From the NCBI GenBank assembly GCA_964353175.1, contig CAYGUX010000014.1:1-64000 (forward strand): a stretch of 64,000 nt of DNA, in the 5' to 3' direction. Source of the stretch: JAIYCX01 sp964353175 (GTDB lineage Bacteria > Bdellovibrionota_C > UBA2361 > SZUA-149 > DAOLCO01). The notes beneath the pieces are model-generated. The model saw nothing but the letters and a program-made list of their open reading frames with translations, searched no databases and was not told the origin of the DNA. This document shows, in pieces, positions 43,795-52,476 of this stretch. A program made the position numbers and the translations under genes. How positions within the stretch are numbered: position 1 is the first letter of the stretch; the number at the start of each line of letters is the position of its first letter.

Positions 43795-44454
43795 GTGCTC
43801 TCTCTAGATAAAAACTATATTAATGAATACTCTAAGCGCCTCAATAAAGGCTTAGTTAGTTTCCTTCTTTACGATACCTGGAAACGACTATTTGATATTC
43901 TTGGATCACTCGCCTTACTTACTTTTGCGGTTCCAATCATGCTTATTCTATCATTTATGGTTAGACTTTCCTCAAAAGGACCTGCTATCTATTGCCAAAG
44001 AAGACTAACCGCGGGGCCAAGGGTATTTACCATGTTTAAGTTCAGAACCATGATAAGTGATGCTGAGACTACATCAGGAGCTGTCTGGGCAAGCAAGAAC
44101 GATCCTAGAGTCACTAAAATAGGCAAGTTCATGAGAAAAACTAGATTAGATGAATTGCCACAACTAATCAATGTACTAATTGGAGATATGAGCCTAATTG
44201 GGCCAAGACCAGAACGCCCAGAAATTGCACTTGATCTTCAAAAAGAATTCCCCGACTTCATGAGTAGATGTAAAGTTCCAGCCGGCCTAACAGGGCTAGC
44301 ACAGGTTAGCTCCGGCTATGCAGATTCAGTGGATTCCTATAAAGACAAATTAAAACACGACCTAGAATACGTTCAAAAACAATCCCTACTACTAGACCTC
44401 AAAATTTTAGCCAAGACAGTTTTAGTTGTCTTGACAGGTGACGGCGCCAGGTAG
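43795..44454 (+). CDS. Initiating sugar transferase (undecaprenyl-phosphate phosphoglycosyltransferase)
   Basis: 219 residues, a small monotopic phosphoglycosyltransferase of the PglC/WcaJ C-terminal type. One hydrophobic segment (about 30-58) is followed by KFRTMISDAE, NDPRVTKIGKFMRKTRLDELPQ (in pieces) and SLIGPRPERPE, the catalytic core. It transfers a sugar-1-phosphate from a UDP-sugar to undecaprenyl phosphate, the first step of O-antigen, capsule or exopolysaccharide synthesis. The start is GTG 43795 with no good ribosome site. It is separate from both nucleotide-sugar clusters but probably serves them. Confidence 0.88.
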   Translation: MLSLDKNYINEYSKRLNKGLVSFLLYDTWKRLFDILGSLALLTFAVPIMLILSFMVRLSSKGPAIYCQRRLTAGPRVFTMFKFRTMISDAETTSGAVWASKNDPRVTKIGKFMRKTRLDELPQLINVLIGDMSLIGPRPERPEIALDLQKEFPDFMSRCKVPAGLTGLAQVSSGYADSVDSYKDKLKHDLEYVQKQSLLLDLKILAKTVLVVLTGDGAR

Positions 44455-44485
44455 ACATATAGCAGGCCTAAAATAACCCTCCCCC

Positions 44486-44512
44486 CTCAGCGTTCTCTGC
44501 GCCTCAGCGGTT
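44486..44512. repeat. CTCTGCGCCTCAGCGG-type dispersed repeat
   Basis: CTCAGCGTTCTCTGCGCCTC then AGCGG is a short sequence of the kind found between genes in many genomes. A shorter relative is at 2247-2270 (CCGCGCCTCCGCGG). It lies just after the sugar transferase stop. Confidence 0.4.
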
Positions 44513-44559
44513 TGTTTTAAGAAAAATGATTGATTTTTTACAACCTCAGTAGCATAGAC

Positions 44560-44856
44560 CTAGTTATTTCCACCAGACCTAACCCATACTCCCTTTGATC
44601 TCTTCTTATTCGCATCCAATATCTTAAGAGGATCTTTTTTCTTGGAAAGCTTTTCAATTTTTTTCTCTTCGGCTGTTAAGATCTTGGCCTTATCCTTTTT
44701 ATACTCCCGAACATCTTCTATAGTACAAGTCTCACCCCTTGAATCAATAGATCCAGGAGCCGTACATGGCAAAGCATTAAACTCCATTTCTTCAGGTCGC
44801 TGAGCATACACTGTTGATGCGAATAATATTATACTAACTAAAAAGCCTACTTTCAT
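44560..44856 (-). CDS. Small secreted basic protein coupled to lipBA
   Basis: 98 residues. Signal peptide at about 1-19 (MKVGFLVSIILFASTVYAQ). The mature part has two cysteines (PCTAPG.., ETCTIEDV) and then a lysine-rich helix (KKDKAKILTAEEKKIEKLSKK in pieces). I know no family. Its ATG overlaps the TGA of the lipB-lipA gene (ATGA), so it is translated together with it. Why an exported protein should be coupled to lipoyl synthesis is unclear. Confidence 0.6.
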   Translation of the reverse strand: MKVGFLVSIILFASTVYAQRPEEMEFNALPCTAPGSIDSRGETCTIEDVREYKKDKAKILTAEEKKIEKLSKKKDPLKILDANKKRSKGVWVRSGGNN

Positions 44857-46454
44857 GCGCTAACTCCAGCCATAATCTTTCTTGGTTCCATTAAATCCCC
44901 AGTATGCTTCCAAGCATGATAGCTACTACGAACTAAAGGCCCTGACTCCACATGACTAAACCCTAAATCCATTGCATAGTCTTCATACTCCTTAAATTCC
45001 CCAGGAGTTACAAAACGATAAACTGGTAGTTGCTCACTTGTAGGTTGGAGATACTGCCCTATGGTAATAATATCTACTTTTGATTCTCTAAGTTCACGAA
45101 GAACCGCAAAAACCTCATCCCTTGTCTCACCCAATCCGACCATCAAACCAGATTTAGTCTTAACATTACCTTGAATCTCCTTAACCCAAGCCAAAAGATC
45201 TAATGAGCGTTTAAAAATAGCTCCCGGGCGAACTGTTTTATACAATCGCGGAATAGTTTCAGTATTATGATTAAGGACTTTTAATAGACCACTCTTTAAA
45301 ATTGTTTCTAACAACTGACGACGCCCTCTCATATCAGGAATTAGGAACTCAACATCACAATCAGGACTGAGATTTTTAATAGCACGAATAGTTTTATCAA
45401 AATGAGCTGCACCCATATCTTCAATGTCATCTCTATTCACACTGGTAATGACGACATGTCTTAGTCCCAACCTAGCTACCGCTTGTGCAACTCTAAGTGG
45501 TTCAAAAGGATCAAGTGGTTCTAGAGAGCTACTGGTTCCATCTTTAATTGAACAGAACGAACAGCGCCGTGTGCACTGATCTCCCATAATCATAAACGTC
45601 GCAGTCCCATGAGCCCAGCACTCGCCCATATTGGGACATCTCGCTTCCTCACAAACAGTAACCAGCTTATGTTCCTTCACGATGCTATGAGTCTCTAAGA
45701 AGTCTGGCGACCCTGGAGCCTTAACTCTTAACCATGAAGGTCTTCCTCGTCGTTTTATCGCCTGGGACTCTGTGTCATCATCGCTAATGTGTTGTTTGAA
45801 CACAGTACAAAAACTTTCAATAAGTAGCTCCCGAACTCTTGTCATTGTAGGGCACTTATCTCCGAGAATCTCCTTCAATGAAGTAATAAGGCTCCCCTCC
45901 TGTCCACAAGGTGAGATAGCTTTAAAGTATTCTAAATCCGGATCTACGTTAATGGAGATCCCGTGATACGACACCCACTTTCGAATACCAATACCAATTG
46001 AAGCAATCTTCCTCCACTCACCAGCCCCATCCTTTAACCATACTCCAGTTAGACCTTCCCTCGTCTCTCCCCTTAGGCCGAACCAAGATAGAGTACTAAC
46101 GATTACATCTTCTAGTTTTCTTAAATATTTGTGAACATCCTTTTCTGAGTTAGCTAAGGAAAAGATAGGATAGGCAACTAGTTGTCCTGGCCCATGATAA
46201 GTAGCTTGACCACCTCTAGCGACCTCTATCCAAGGTACGTTCTTAGCTTTTTCTATTATAGGCTCTAAAAAAGGAGAGCTTCTACCTACAGTATAGACAT
46301 GATCGTGCTCAACAAGGATCAATGTATCAGGAACGGTTTCATCTCTAACCTTAAGTGCTAAAAGATTCTCTTGAACACTTAGAGTTGCCTCATACCCTTC
46401 AGGACCAAGCCTATCCAATACAACTAATGGTTTAGTTTTTCTCCTGACTGACAC
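44853..46454 (-). CDS. lipB-lipA: Fused lipoyl(octanoyl) transferase - lipoyl synthase
   Basis: 533 residues joining the two enzymes of endogenous lipoylation. The N-terminal part (about 1-220) is LipB: RGGQATYHGPGQLVAYP at 80-96, catalytic lysine K149 in KIASIG and catalytic cysteine C183 in SPCGQEG. The C-terminal part (about 235-533) is LipA: auxiliary cluster cysteines C268, C273, C279 (CEEARCPNMGEC) and radical SAM cysteines C294, C298, C301 (CTRRCSFC); the C-terminal RSSYHA serine is kept. All key residues are present, so both activities should work. It moves octanoyl groups from ACP to lipoyl domains and inserts sulfur. It lies 31 bases after the E2 gene. Confidence 0.95.
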   Translation of the reverse strand: MSVRRKTKPLVVLDRLGPEGYEATLSVQENLLALKVRDETVPDTLILVEHDHVYTVGRSSPFLEPIIEKAKNVPWIEVARGGQATYHGPGQLVAYPIFSLANSEKDVHKYLRKLEDVIVSTLSWFGLRGETREGLTGVWLKDGAGEWRKIASIGIGIRKWVSYHGISINVDPDLEYFKAISPCGQEGSLITSLKEILGDKCPTMTRVRELLIESFCTVFKQHISDDDTESQAIKRRGRPSWLRVKAPGSPDFLETHSIVKEHKLVTVCEEARCPNMGECWAHGTATFMIMGDQCTRRCSFCSIKDGTSSSLEPLDPFEPLRVAQAVARLGLRHVVITSVNRDDIEDMGAAHFDKTIRAIKNLSPDCDVEFLIPDMRGRRQLLETILKSGLLKVLNHNTETIPRLYKTVRPGAIFKRSLDLLAWVKEIQGNVKTKSGLMVGLGETRDEVFAVLRELRESKVDIITIGQYLQPTSEQLPVYRFVTPGEFKEYEDYAMDLGFSHVESGPLVRSSYHAWKHTGDLMEPRKIMAGVSA

Positions 46455-46485
46455 AATATAATAGCCCTCTATTTATGAACAATTT

Positions 46486-47832
46486 TTAAGCAAACAATAA
46501 AACAGGCTCTTCAATCAATCCTTTAAAGTAAGTTAAGAATTCTCCAGCCACCACCCCATCAATAATTCTGTGATCGACCGATAGGGTAACTCTTAATGTT
46601 TTACCAGGAACCACTTGACCATCCTTAATCACTGCCTCATCCTGAATTCCGCTCACCGCTAAGATCGCTCCTTGGCCAGGGTTAATGATTGCAGTAAAGT
46701 GTTCTACCTCAGCTCTACCAATATTGGATATAGAGAAGGTTCCTCCCTGTAAATCATCGCCCTTAGGTTTGCCTGCTCTTGCTCTTTCAACTAGCCCTCT
46801 TGCTTCACTAACAATATCCATCACGCTTATTTGATCCGCATTCTTAACTACAGGGATTAACAAACCATCAGGTAGAGCAGTAATGATACCAATATTCACC
46901 TCTCCAGGTTGAACTATTGAACCATTATCATATTTAGAATTAATTCGTGGGAAACTTCTTAAAGAAAGCCCCGCAGCCTTAACGATTAAATGGTTAAAAG
47001 TAATGCCTTTATAAGCCTCATTAGGTTTTAAAACCTCTCTAAGATGAAGAAGGTTTGAAACATCAATTTTCGTAGTAGCAAAGAAGTGAGGCGCGGTATT
47101 TACGCTTTCCACCATACGACTAGCAATCGTAGCTCTCATCTTGCTCAACTGCTCCACCTTAGTACCACCTGTCATCGCACCAACTGGCAAACTAGGAGCT
47201 TGAGCTGGTCTAGAAGTGGCCTGCATTGCGGGAGTATTTGTTCCAGTGTTTACACTATTACCTTGAGAACTATGAATAGATCCTTGATTTGACGAAGGAC
47301 TAGAAATCATTTTTTCAACATCTCTTTTTACAATCCTCCCACCTTCACCCGTGCCTGTGAGGCTTGAATAATCGACGCCATGACTCTGAGCAATGTTTTT
47401 TGCAAGTGGGCTGATCTTTTGTCTCTCTCCCGAGCCATTCACATTAGCTGGAGAAAAATCGTTTTGAGAAGGAACTTCTTGGTTTAATACAATTGGTGCA
47501 GGTGTTGAAGTAGCTCTTTCTTGAGCCACTACAGGTTCGGCTGGAGCAGTCGGTTCTTCTTTAGAAGCAGATGGAGCTGTATCAACAGCTTCACCTTGAT
47601 CACCAATGACTGCTAAAAGCTCCCCCACATTAACGCTATCACCCACAGAAGCATAAACTTTTAATAAAGTTCCTTCGTAGAAGGACTCAACTTCTAAATC
47701 TGCTTTATCCGTTGCAACTTCCGCTAAAGCATCACCTCTAGAAATCTTATCTCCCTCCTTCTTAAACCACTTTAAGATCGTACCCTGATCCATAGTATCA
47801 CTAAGTTGGGGCATTTTAATTTCAGTCGCCAT
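46486..47832 (-). CDS. Dihydrolipoamide acyltransferase (E2), pyruvate dehydrogenase type
   Basis: 448 residues. One lipoyl domain (1-80) with lipoylated K43 in ATDKADLEVES; an Ala/Pro/Glu/Ser-rich linker; a peripheral subunit-binding domain at about 138-175 (ISPLAKNIAQSHGVDYSSL); another linker; and the catalytic domain with VDHRIIDG (H421, D425). GEGGRIVKRDVE is typical of pyruvate dehydrogenase E2 (pdhC), but a branched-chain or acetoin specificity cannot be excluded. The E1 and E3 genes are not here: 440 bases upstream hold no gene. It is the first gene of a unit with lipB-lipA, so the enzyme is made together with its own modifier. Confidence 0.92.
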   Translation of the reverse strand: MATEIKMPQLSDTMDQGTILKWFKKEGDKISRGDALAEVATDKADLEVESFYEGTLLKVYASVGDSVNVGELLAVIGDQGEAVDTAPSASKEEPTAPAEPVVAQERATSTPAPIVLNQEVPSQNDFSPANVNGSGERQKISPLAKNIAQSHGVDYSSLTGTGEGGRIVKRDVEKMISSPSSNQGSIHSSQGNSVNTGTNTPAMQATSRPAQAPSLPVGAMTGGTKVEQLSKMRATIASRMVESVNTAPHFFATTKIDVSNLLHLREVLKPNEAYKGITFNHLIVKAAGLSLRSFPRINSKYDNGSIVQPGEVNIGIITALPDGLLIPVVKNADQISVMDIVSEARGLVERARAGKPKGDDLQGGTFSISNIGRAEVEHFTAIINPGQGAILAVSGIQDEAVIKDGQVVPGKTLRVTLSVDHRIIDGVVAGEFLTYFKGLIEEPVLLFA

Positions 47833-48275
47833 GCTAGAAGTATCCTCTGTAATTATTGAAAAATGTTTACTAGTAATTTAATAGTCTATCTGCAAATTAT
47901 GAAGACCTATATAACCCGATCAGACCAAGAAGCAAAGTAAGGGGAAGTATTTAGCCTCACTCCCTACTAAAATCACTAATAATCTAAAAGCTTGCAAATA
48001 ATTCAAATTATTTAGGTACTAGCCTCTTAGTATCAGACCGAGGCAATCGACAATTACGTACCAGCCTCTTTTAAATGCAGTTGGGCATATTAAGCACCTA
48101 GACAAACTGAGAACTAATAAAGTCCCTAAGTGTTGAAAAGAGGGTAGTACCTAAAACATGCCATACGGTTTTTGGAATTATGATAAGTTTCTTTGAATGA
48201 TTTAAAAAAAAGACGCGAGAAAGTAGTTTGACAACCACTTCCTCGTGTTTGTCTCCACAGTTGAGTATCCTATAC
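47833..48275. other. Intergenic region with inverted copies of an AGGTACTA element
   Basis: No gene is evident. AGGTACTAGCCTCTT (48014-48028) recurs as GTACCAGCCTCTT (48058-48070) and, inverted with one mismatch, as AAGAGGGTAGTACCT (48138-48152). The outer copies could pair around a 110-base loop. A terminator for the leftward gene at 48276 is at 48204-48245, and a perfect 11-base stem CAGTTGAGTAT/ATACTCAACTG (48258-48282) overlaps that gene's stop codon. Confidence 0.55.
48204..48245 (-). terminator. Rho-independent terminator of the transglutaminase-like gene
   Basis: On the minus strand a long stem CGAG-AAGTGGTT / AACTACTT-CTCG with loop GTCA is followed, after four bases, by eight T residues (48204-48211). 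It is placed 30 bases beyond the stop at 48276. Confidence 0.7.
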
Positions 48276-48803
48276 TCAACTGCAATTTAAGTTCCATTGC
48301 CTAACCATTTCATCCCTGGTCATATAGCAATGATTGTCGGGAAGGCTGTTCGTGGGGTCAGCGTATTTTTCCACTTCAAATACATAAACCACAGCATGGG
48401 GGAGCCAACCCCCATCAACACCAATTCCGCTAAAGCAGACCAGTTTCGCTGGAATGCTTAAATCCTGGAGGAATGCCGCCATGACCCTTGCTTTATGGCG
48501 ACATATACAGTCTTCCCATTTTTGTTTTCGAAACATGAAGTTTGCTTCAATCCTCCTGATGTCCCCTTTCTCGAACCCAAATTCATTCCCTCTTGATAGC
48601 CGTGCCATGACTAAATCAATGGCTTCGAATCCTTTTCCCCTCAGAATCGACTGCTCCTCTTGATCGAATTCTGCTAAGCAACTTTCAAAACTGTAAAAAA
48701 TACGGTGCCCGAGGAATTTCTCCCCTCTTTTTTTGGCCAAAAGGCCCCGGAAAAATGGAACTTCCTCGAAATAACGCATCCAATTTGGATAAGGTTTTTT
48801 CAT
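48276..48803 (-). CDS. Transglutaminase-like cysteine protein
   Basis: 175 residues, no signal peptide. The segment from C99/C101 (CICRHKARVMAAFLQDLSIPA), through GGWLPHAVVY (H136) to KYADPTN (D149), has the Cys-His-Asp order and local sequence of the transglutaminase/papain-like core: cysteine at a helix start, GIPA-like turn, HAxV, then DPTN. That supports a transamidase, peptidase or acyl-transfer role. The gene is alone, has its own terminator, and its G+C looks clearly higher than its neighbours (roughly 45 percent or more by eye), which suggests recent acquisition. The match is by pattern only, so family membership is probable rather than certain. Confidence 0.6.
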   Translation of the reverse strand: MKKPYPNWMRYFEEVPFFRGLLAKKRGEKFLGHRIFYSFESCLAEFDQEEQSILRGKGFEAIDLVMARLSRGNEFGFEKGDIRRIEANFMFRKQKWEDCICRHKARVMAAFLQDLSIPAKLVCFSGIGVDGGWLPHAVVYVFEVEKYADPTNSLPDNHCYMTRDEMVRQWNLNCS

Positions 48804-49333
48804 TTTTTTCTCTTTCTAAGAAAATATAAGACGTACGATTAGTGTGACAACAACCAAATGTCATTAGTGACGAGAAGGAGAGATGGATTTAATCCTTTAT
48901 TAAAACCTTTTCCTTTCTCACGTCTCTCAGTGCAGGCTTGCCTAGCTAGCATTGAGAAACGCAATATTTCTTTATCCTTTGATTGATAAAGAATGTTTTT
49001 ACACAGATATAAATGTCAAAGATCTGCGTGGAAGATATCAGCACAAAAGGCCTTTCCACATATGCATATTATGAAAGGGAGCAGAGAATTTTGACAAATA
49101 AAGATTCACTCCTTTTGATTCTAGGGACTTAAGTAGGCTTCAATGAAGCCCTATGCACCACCTAGGGGTACCACTTACGTCATAGGTGACCCATCAGGGT
49201 ACACCATGTACAGGCCTCAGAGCGTCGTACAAGAGTAAGGTTTCAGTTATTTAAAGTTGCAATTGTTAGAAATTAAGAACTTAGTATTCATACTGTTTGA
49301 TCTATTATAATTGCTTATAGACAATGAAGTATC
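48804..49333. other. Structured, partly G+C-rich intergenic region
   Basis: No protein gene. Hairpins include CTCAGTGC/GCATTGAG (about 48927-48954), TTCTTTATC/GATAAAGAA (48968-48976/48985-48993) with a following T5 run on the plus strand, CCTTTC/GAAAGG around 49052-49079, and GGCTTC/GAAGCC (about 49138-49152). From about 49150 to 49230 the sequence is unusually G+C-rich and contains CACCTA/TAGGTG and GTAC..GTAC pairs. TGTACAGGCCTCAGAG (49207-49222) is repeated inverted at 60953-60968. A small RNA or repeat remnant is possible. Confidence 0.5.
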
Positions 49334-50482
49334 TTAACCCCTTCCCTCTACAAACTCATAGATATTTCGACTCTTACCAGTTTTAAAAGTCCATGGCGTA
49401 TATTTTAATTCGTAACGATTTTTAGGATTTGGAGCGCCTTTAGTGTCTTGTCCGAGTTTTGTCATATCGACCCAATCAGCATACTTTAAAGCAGACGATA
49501 AATGAATTAAGATATCTTTTATTGAGTATCGAAACGGCAACTTAGACCTGAACCAACTTGAACGTTGCACTCCATCTACTAAGGTAAAGAAACCTCGCTT
49601 TTCAATCGATAGGAAGTCCTTTTTTATTTTTACCCTTCCTAATAAAAACTTATGGCTTCTTGCTAATTCTATCAGGTCAACATTCTTTAAATTCTGCTTC
49701 TCTATTAAATATTGCACTTCATCTTCTAGAAATTTAAAGAAGTTTTTACCTCTAGTTTCATAGACTCTAAGAATATTATAAGTAGCATCTACAACAATAA
49801 TTAAATTCGATGCTGCTCTAAAAGAAATACCGCTCAATGACTTAAGAGCCTCTGGAACCATCAAAAACTTCTTCTCGCCAACAGACTTAGATGAAAAAAT
49901 TATTTTATAAAATGCTTCAACTGCATCCCTCATTGATCTATTAATGTTGGGGAATTCCGAAGTAAACCTAGCTGAACTTCTGATAAAGGCTACAAAAGTT
50001 CTTAAATCAGATTCCTTCGCCCTATAAGTTACTAGTTCACCATTAATAGCCTTAGAAAATTCAAACACTGTCCCTGACTGAGGAGAGTTCTTTATCCGAA
50101 TCCCAGCAACACGGCCAATCCATGGATCCTTGGGGTGAACGTACGTTAAAGAATCAATTAAAACCGATGCAGATACTGGTACTTGGCCAACTTTCGCCCC
50201 TACTTCAAGATTATGCGGTGACAAATAACCTGCAAAACATGCCGAGCCTTCTGGTAAATATACAAGACTTGGATCATCCACTCCAAATACCCTATGCGTA
50301 AGTTTGTCTTCTGACTTTAAAGATAGATTATTTTTACCTAACCAATCTTGGTAGCTTGAATAGACCTCAGCTAATTTATCCTCAGGGATAAATAGACCTT
50401 TTTTCGTAAGTCTTAAGGCCTTCTGAAAACCCTCAGGCGCATCGATAACACTTTGAATGAAACTCTCACCTAAATTGCTCAT
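49334..50482 (-). CDS. Protein of unknown function in the nucleotide-sugar operon
   Basis: 382 residues from the ATG at 50482, two bases after the rmd stop; a nine-residue longer frame overlaps rmd. No signal peptide, membrane segment or known motif that I can identify. A beta-rich first half (VFGVDDPSLVYLPEGSACFAGYL) and a Lys/Phe-rich second half are visible. The tight spacing makes it the last gene of the rmlA-rmlB-rmlD-manC-gmd-rmd unit and suggests a linked role, such as a transferase or regulator, but nothing in its sequence shows it. Confidence 0.6.
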   Translation of the reverse strand: MSNLGESFIQSVIDAPEGFQKALRLTKKGLFIPEDKLAEVYSSYQDWLGKNNLSLKSEDKLTHRVFGVDDPSLVYLPEGSACFAGYLSPHNLEVGAKVGQVPVSASVLIDSLTYVHPKDPWIGRVAGIRIKNSPQSGTVFEFSKAINGELVTYRAKESDLRTFVAFIRSSARFTSEFPNINRSMRDAVEAFYKIIFSSKSVGEKKFLMVPEALKSLSGISFRAASNLIIVVDATYNILRVYETRGKNFFKFLEDEVQYLIEKQNLKNVDLIELARSHKFLLGRVKIKKDFLSIEKRGFFTLVDGVQRSSWFRSKLPFRYSIKDILIHLSSALKYADWVDMTKLGQDTKGAPNPKNRYELKYTPWTFKTGKSRNIYEFVEGRG

Positions 50483-50484
50483 AG

Positions 50485-51456
50485 TTAACTCAATAAAGCT
50501 TCTTCCCAATAAGACAACATACTACTTAACATCGCTTCAACCTCTACTCTTGGCTTCCAACCAAAATCTTTCTGCGCCTTCTGATAACTTCCAAGATGTT
50601 CTTGAATATCATTCGGTCGCAATCTTGCTGGATCTTGTTTGATTTCAATCTCCACTCCCGCAAGCTTAATCATCATTGAAACAAATTCTGCTAACTCATA
50701 ACTCACACCAGAACATAAATTATACGCTTCTGCAGGTTTACCATTCAATGCCATATCCCGATAACCACGAACCACGTCTGAGACATCACAAAAATCTCTT
50801 TTGACAGACAAGTCCCCGACTTCTAAAACTGGCTCTCTCCTACCTAACTTTATTTCAGTGATCTGCTTAGAGAAGCTAGCTAAAGAGAATCTATCTTCTT
50901 GATAAGGTCCAATATGAGGAAAAGGCCTAGCAATAACTCCGTCGAGATCTCCGTCTAGAACTGACTTTACTAAATAATGTTCTGCTAAAGCCTTACTAAT
51001 ACCATAAAAGTTATTTGGTCTCATTTCTGCAGTTTCTAGGATTGCTTGAGAAGATACTCTAGGCACTCCATATACTTGAGAAGAACTAACTAAAAGCAAT
51101 CTTGATTTAGGACAATGTTCTTTCATTGCCTCAATAACATTTCTAGTTCCAGTAGCATTCACTCTAATAACTTCATCTTGAGCGCCTTCTCCTTGTGGAA
51201 CAAATGAAAGAGCTGCAAGATGATAAACCACCTCTGGTTGCATTAATGACAAAATCTGACCTAAATCTGAAGGGTCACAAACATCTAATGCCACAGATTG
51301 TACTAACTTTGGCATTATTGAAAGTCTTTGGCTTAATTGATCAGTTCCTTTCTGGGAGGGCAAATAACTTACAGCCACGCTATCTCTACAATCAACTAAA
51401 TGCCTTGATAGATGAGTACCAACGAAACCAACCCCACCAGTAATTAATGCTCTCAT
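50485..51456 (-). CDS. rmd: NAD(P)-dependent sugar epimerase/reductase, GDP-6-deoxy-D-mannose reductase type
   Basis: 323 residues, extended SDR fold: TGGVGFVGTHL at 6-16 and the catalytic YGISK near 152-156. Placed 13 bases after gmd, it most likely reduces GDP-4-keto-6-deoxy-mannose, giving GDP-rhamnose (D-Rha) as Rmd does. GDP-fucose synthase (WcaG) would be the main alternative, but its motifs are not apparent. The gene is the sixth of the rml/GDP-mannose unit. Confidence 0.8.
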   Translation of the reverse strand: MRALITGGVGFVGTHLSRHLVDCRDSVAVSYLPSQKGTDQLSQRLSIMPKLVQSVALDVCDPSDLGQILSLMQPEVVYHLAALSFVPQGEGAQDEVIRVNATGTRNVIEAMKEHCPKSRLLLVSSSQVYGVPRVSSQAILETAEMRPNNFYGISKALAEHYLVKSVLDGDLDGVIARPFPHIGPYQEDRFSLASFSKQITEIKLGRREPVLEVGDLSVKRDFCDVSDVVRGYRDMALNGKPAEAYNLCSGVSYELAEFVSMMIKLAGVEIEIKQDPARLRPNDIQEHLGSYQKAQKDFGWKPRVEVEAMLSSMLSYWEEALLS

Positions 51457-51469
51457 TTATTATTCCTAA

Positions 51470-52438
51470 CTACACTTTTGATTTTAATCTTTCCACGTCC
51501 GCTTCAACCATCATCTTAATCAAGCCTTGGAAATCAACTTCAGGTTCCCAACCCAAGATCTTCTTCGCTTTACTAGGATCTCCAATAAGAAGATCAACCT
51601 CAGCAGGTCGTATAAACTTCTCGTCAATTTTTACATACTTTTCCCAATCTAAATCAACGGCTCCAAAAGCTACTTGCAATAATTCTTTAACTGGATAAGT
51701 TTTTCCAGTCGCTATTACATAATCATCAGGAGTTGAATGCTGCAACATCATCCACATAGCCTTAACATAGTCTCCTGCAAAACCCCAATCTCTTCTAGCA
51801 TCAAGATTCCCCATTCTTAACTCATTACTTAAACCAAGCTTAATTCTAGCAACTCCGTCTGAAACTTTTCTAGTAACAAACTCCAAACCTCTTCTTGGAG
51901 ACTCGTGATTAAACAATATCCCTGATGTTGCAAAGATGTCATAACTCTCGCGATAGTTTACAGTAATGTAATGACCATAACATTTAGCCACTCCATAAGG
52001 TGAGCGTGGGTAGAATGGAGTATCTTCAGTTTGAGGAACATCCTTAACCCGACCATACATTTCAGAACTAGACGCTTGATAGAACTTAATTTTTTTATCT
52101 ACTAGGCGAATTGCTTCAAGCACCTTAGTAACACCAAGAGCGGTAAACTCCCCAGTTAATACTGGTTGCTCCCAACTTGTTGGTACAAAACTTTGAGCAG
52201 CGAGGTTATAAACTTCATCTGGCTTCACATCTTCGATCAAAGTGATCAAAGATAGTTGATCCAGTAGATCTCCTTGACGTAATTCAATCTTATCCTTCAA
52301 ATGATTAATCCGTTCAAAGTTCTCAGAACTAGATCGTCTAACCATACCGACTACACGATAACCTTTAGTTAATAAGAACTCCGCTAAATAAGATCCATCC
52401 TGACCTGTAATTCCTGTGATTAAAGCTGTTTTAGACAT
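51470..52438 (-). CDS. gmd: GDP-mannose 4,6-dehydratase
   Basis: Converts GDP-mannose to GDP-4-keto-6-deoxy-mannose, the branch point to fucose, D-rhamnose and related sugars. 322 residues. TGITGQDGSYLAEFLL at 8-23 and RRSSSENFERI are Gmd signatures, and the catalytic tyrosine/lysine are in YGVAKCYGH near 148-156. NHESPRRGLEFVTRK is the typical substrate region. manC is upstream (38 bases), rmd 13 bases downstream. Confidence 0.96.
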   Translation of the reverse strand: MSKTALITGITGQDGSYLAEFLLTKGYRVVGMVRRSSSENFERINHLKDKIELRQGDLLDQLSLITLIEDVKPDEVYNLAAQSFVPTSWEQPVLTGEFTALGVTKVLEAIRLVDKKIKFYQASSSEMYGRVKDVPQTEDTPFYPRSPYGVAKCYGHYITVNYRESYDIFATSGILFNHESPRRGLEFVTRKVSDGVARIKLGLSNELRMGNLDARRDWGFAGDYVKAMWMMLQHSTPDDYVIATGKTYPVKELLQVAFGAVDLDWEKYVKIDEKFIRPAEVDLLIGDPSKAKKILGWEPEVDFQGLIKMMVEADVERLKSKV

Positions 52439-52476
52439 ACTATTCCTTAACTATATTAAAAATAAACTTGAGCTGC

